NCBI GenBank assembly: GCA_002350065.1
Contig: DEDQ01000067.1
Span: 3,812 to 10,427, forward strand
Direction of reading: 5' to 3'
Origin: Ruminococcus flavefaciens
GTDB taxonomy: Bacteria > Bacillota > Clostridia > Oscillospirales > Ruminococcaceae
DNA length: 6,616 bases
Under the pieces are notes generated by a model. That model was not told the origin of the DNA. It worked only from the letters and a program-made list of their open reading frames with translations, and ran no database searches. Positions 6,517 through 6,616 of the stretch are shown piece after piece (the first letter of the stretch is position 1; every line of letters begins with the position of its first letter). Both the position numbers and the translations under genes were made by a program.

Positions 6517-6616
6517 CAATCCGCCAGAGGCTCTGCCTCTGGACTCCGTCAGGGACTCTGTCCCTGCACCCTGTCGGGGCTCTGCCCCGAACCCCGGCAA
6601 GGGACATAGCCCCTTG
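6502..6616. repeat. Tandem array of about 25-bp hairpin units, five visible, continuing off the window
   Basis: Five short inverted repeats follow one another: AAGGC/GCCTT (6502-6514), CCAGAGGC/GCCTCTGG (6524-6542), CAGGGAC/GTCCCTG (6550-6566), CGGGGC/GCCCCG (6575-6589) and CAAGGG/CCCTTG (6598-6616). Centres at 6508, 6533, 6558, 6582 and 6607 give a 24-25 bp period. The first four share the apex C-TCT-G; the fifth has C-ATA-G with one mismatch below it. Linkers between units two to five are 7-8 nt and pyrimidine-rich (ACTCCGT, CACCCTGT, AACCCCGG); the first linker, AACAATCCG, is 9 nt. Stem sequences differ between units but pairing is kept. No T-run follows any stem, so none is a standard terminator. 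The array could act as a transcript 3' end, an RNA-stability structure or a REP-like dispersed element; I infer no function. Confidence 0.9.

Noticed and set aside
6524..6542. Intrinsic terminator after ispF at the CCAGAGGC/GCCTCTGG hairpin
   Set aside because: The stem is strong but is followed by ACTCCGT and further hairpins, with no T-run. It may still stop or protect transcripts, but not by the standard mechanism.
6007..6600. Open frame of 197 codons antisense to ispF and the hairpin array
   Set aside because: It runs through the repeat array and opposite a well-conserved enzyme; no start signals or family features.
6502..6616. CRISPR array
   Set aside because: The period is about 25 bp with variable stems and no conserved repeat separated by unique 30-40 bp spacers; no cas genes nearby.

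Overview
The window looks like a chromosomal stretch from a Gram-positive anaerobe of the class Clostridia, probably close to Ruminococcus (Oscillospiraceae). This is inferred from strong GGAGG-type ribosome binding sites, AT-rich intergenic regions with consensus sigma-A promoters, an S12 N-terminus (MPTFNQLVRKG) of the type I associate with Bacillota, non-mevalonate isoprenoid genes, and a GH-A-type glycoside hydrolase. I could not run any search, so the taxonomy is tentative.

The left half reads on the minus strand. A perfect consensus promoter (3087-3115) drives trkA and then trkH, a two-gene potassium-uptake operon. It ends in a hairpin terminator (95-137). The last arm and T-run of that terminator lie inside the spacer of another perfect consensus promoter (85-113), which drives rpsL. 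Only the first 11 codons of rpsL are inside the window.

The right half reads on the plus strand, divergent from trkA. A third perfect promoter (3174-3202) is bracketed by two identical 10-bp palindromes (ATGATATCAT) whose centres are 73 bp apart. The second one starts at the predicted transcription start, which looks like a two-operator arrangement. Downstream lie a cytoplasmic GH-A-clan glycoside-hydrolase-like gene, a membrane-anchored protein of unknown function with a WG-repeat-like segment, ispD and ispF. The gaps are 21, 3 and 10 nt, so this is probably one transcript. IspD and IspF are the third and fifth enzymes of the MEP route to isopentenyl diphosphate; ispE is not in the window.

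The right edge is a tandem array of small perfect or near-perfect hairpins (6502-6616). Their centres are about 25 bp apart and most share a C-TCT-G apex, but the stem sequences differ from unit to unit. The first unit is made of the last codons of ispF. This array and the palindrome-flanked promoter are the two parts that ordinary gene annotation does not explain. I see no mobile element, CRISPR array, tRNA, rRNA or defence system. There is no stretch over 300 bases without a gene.
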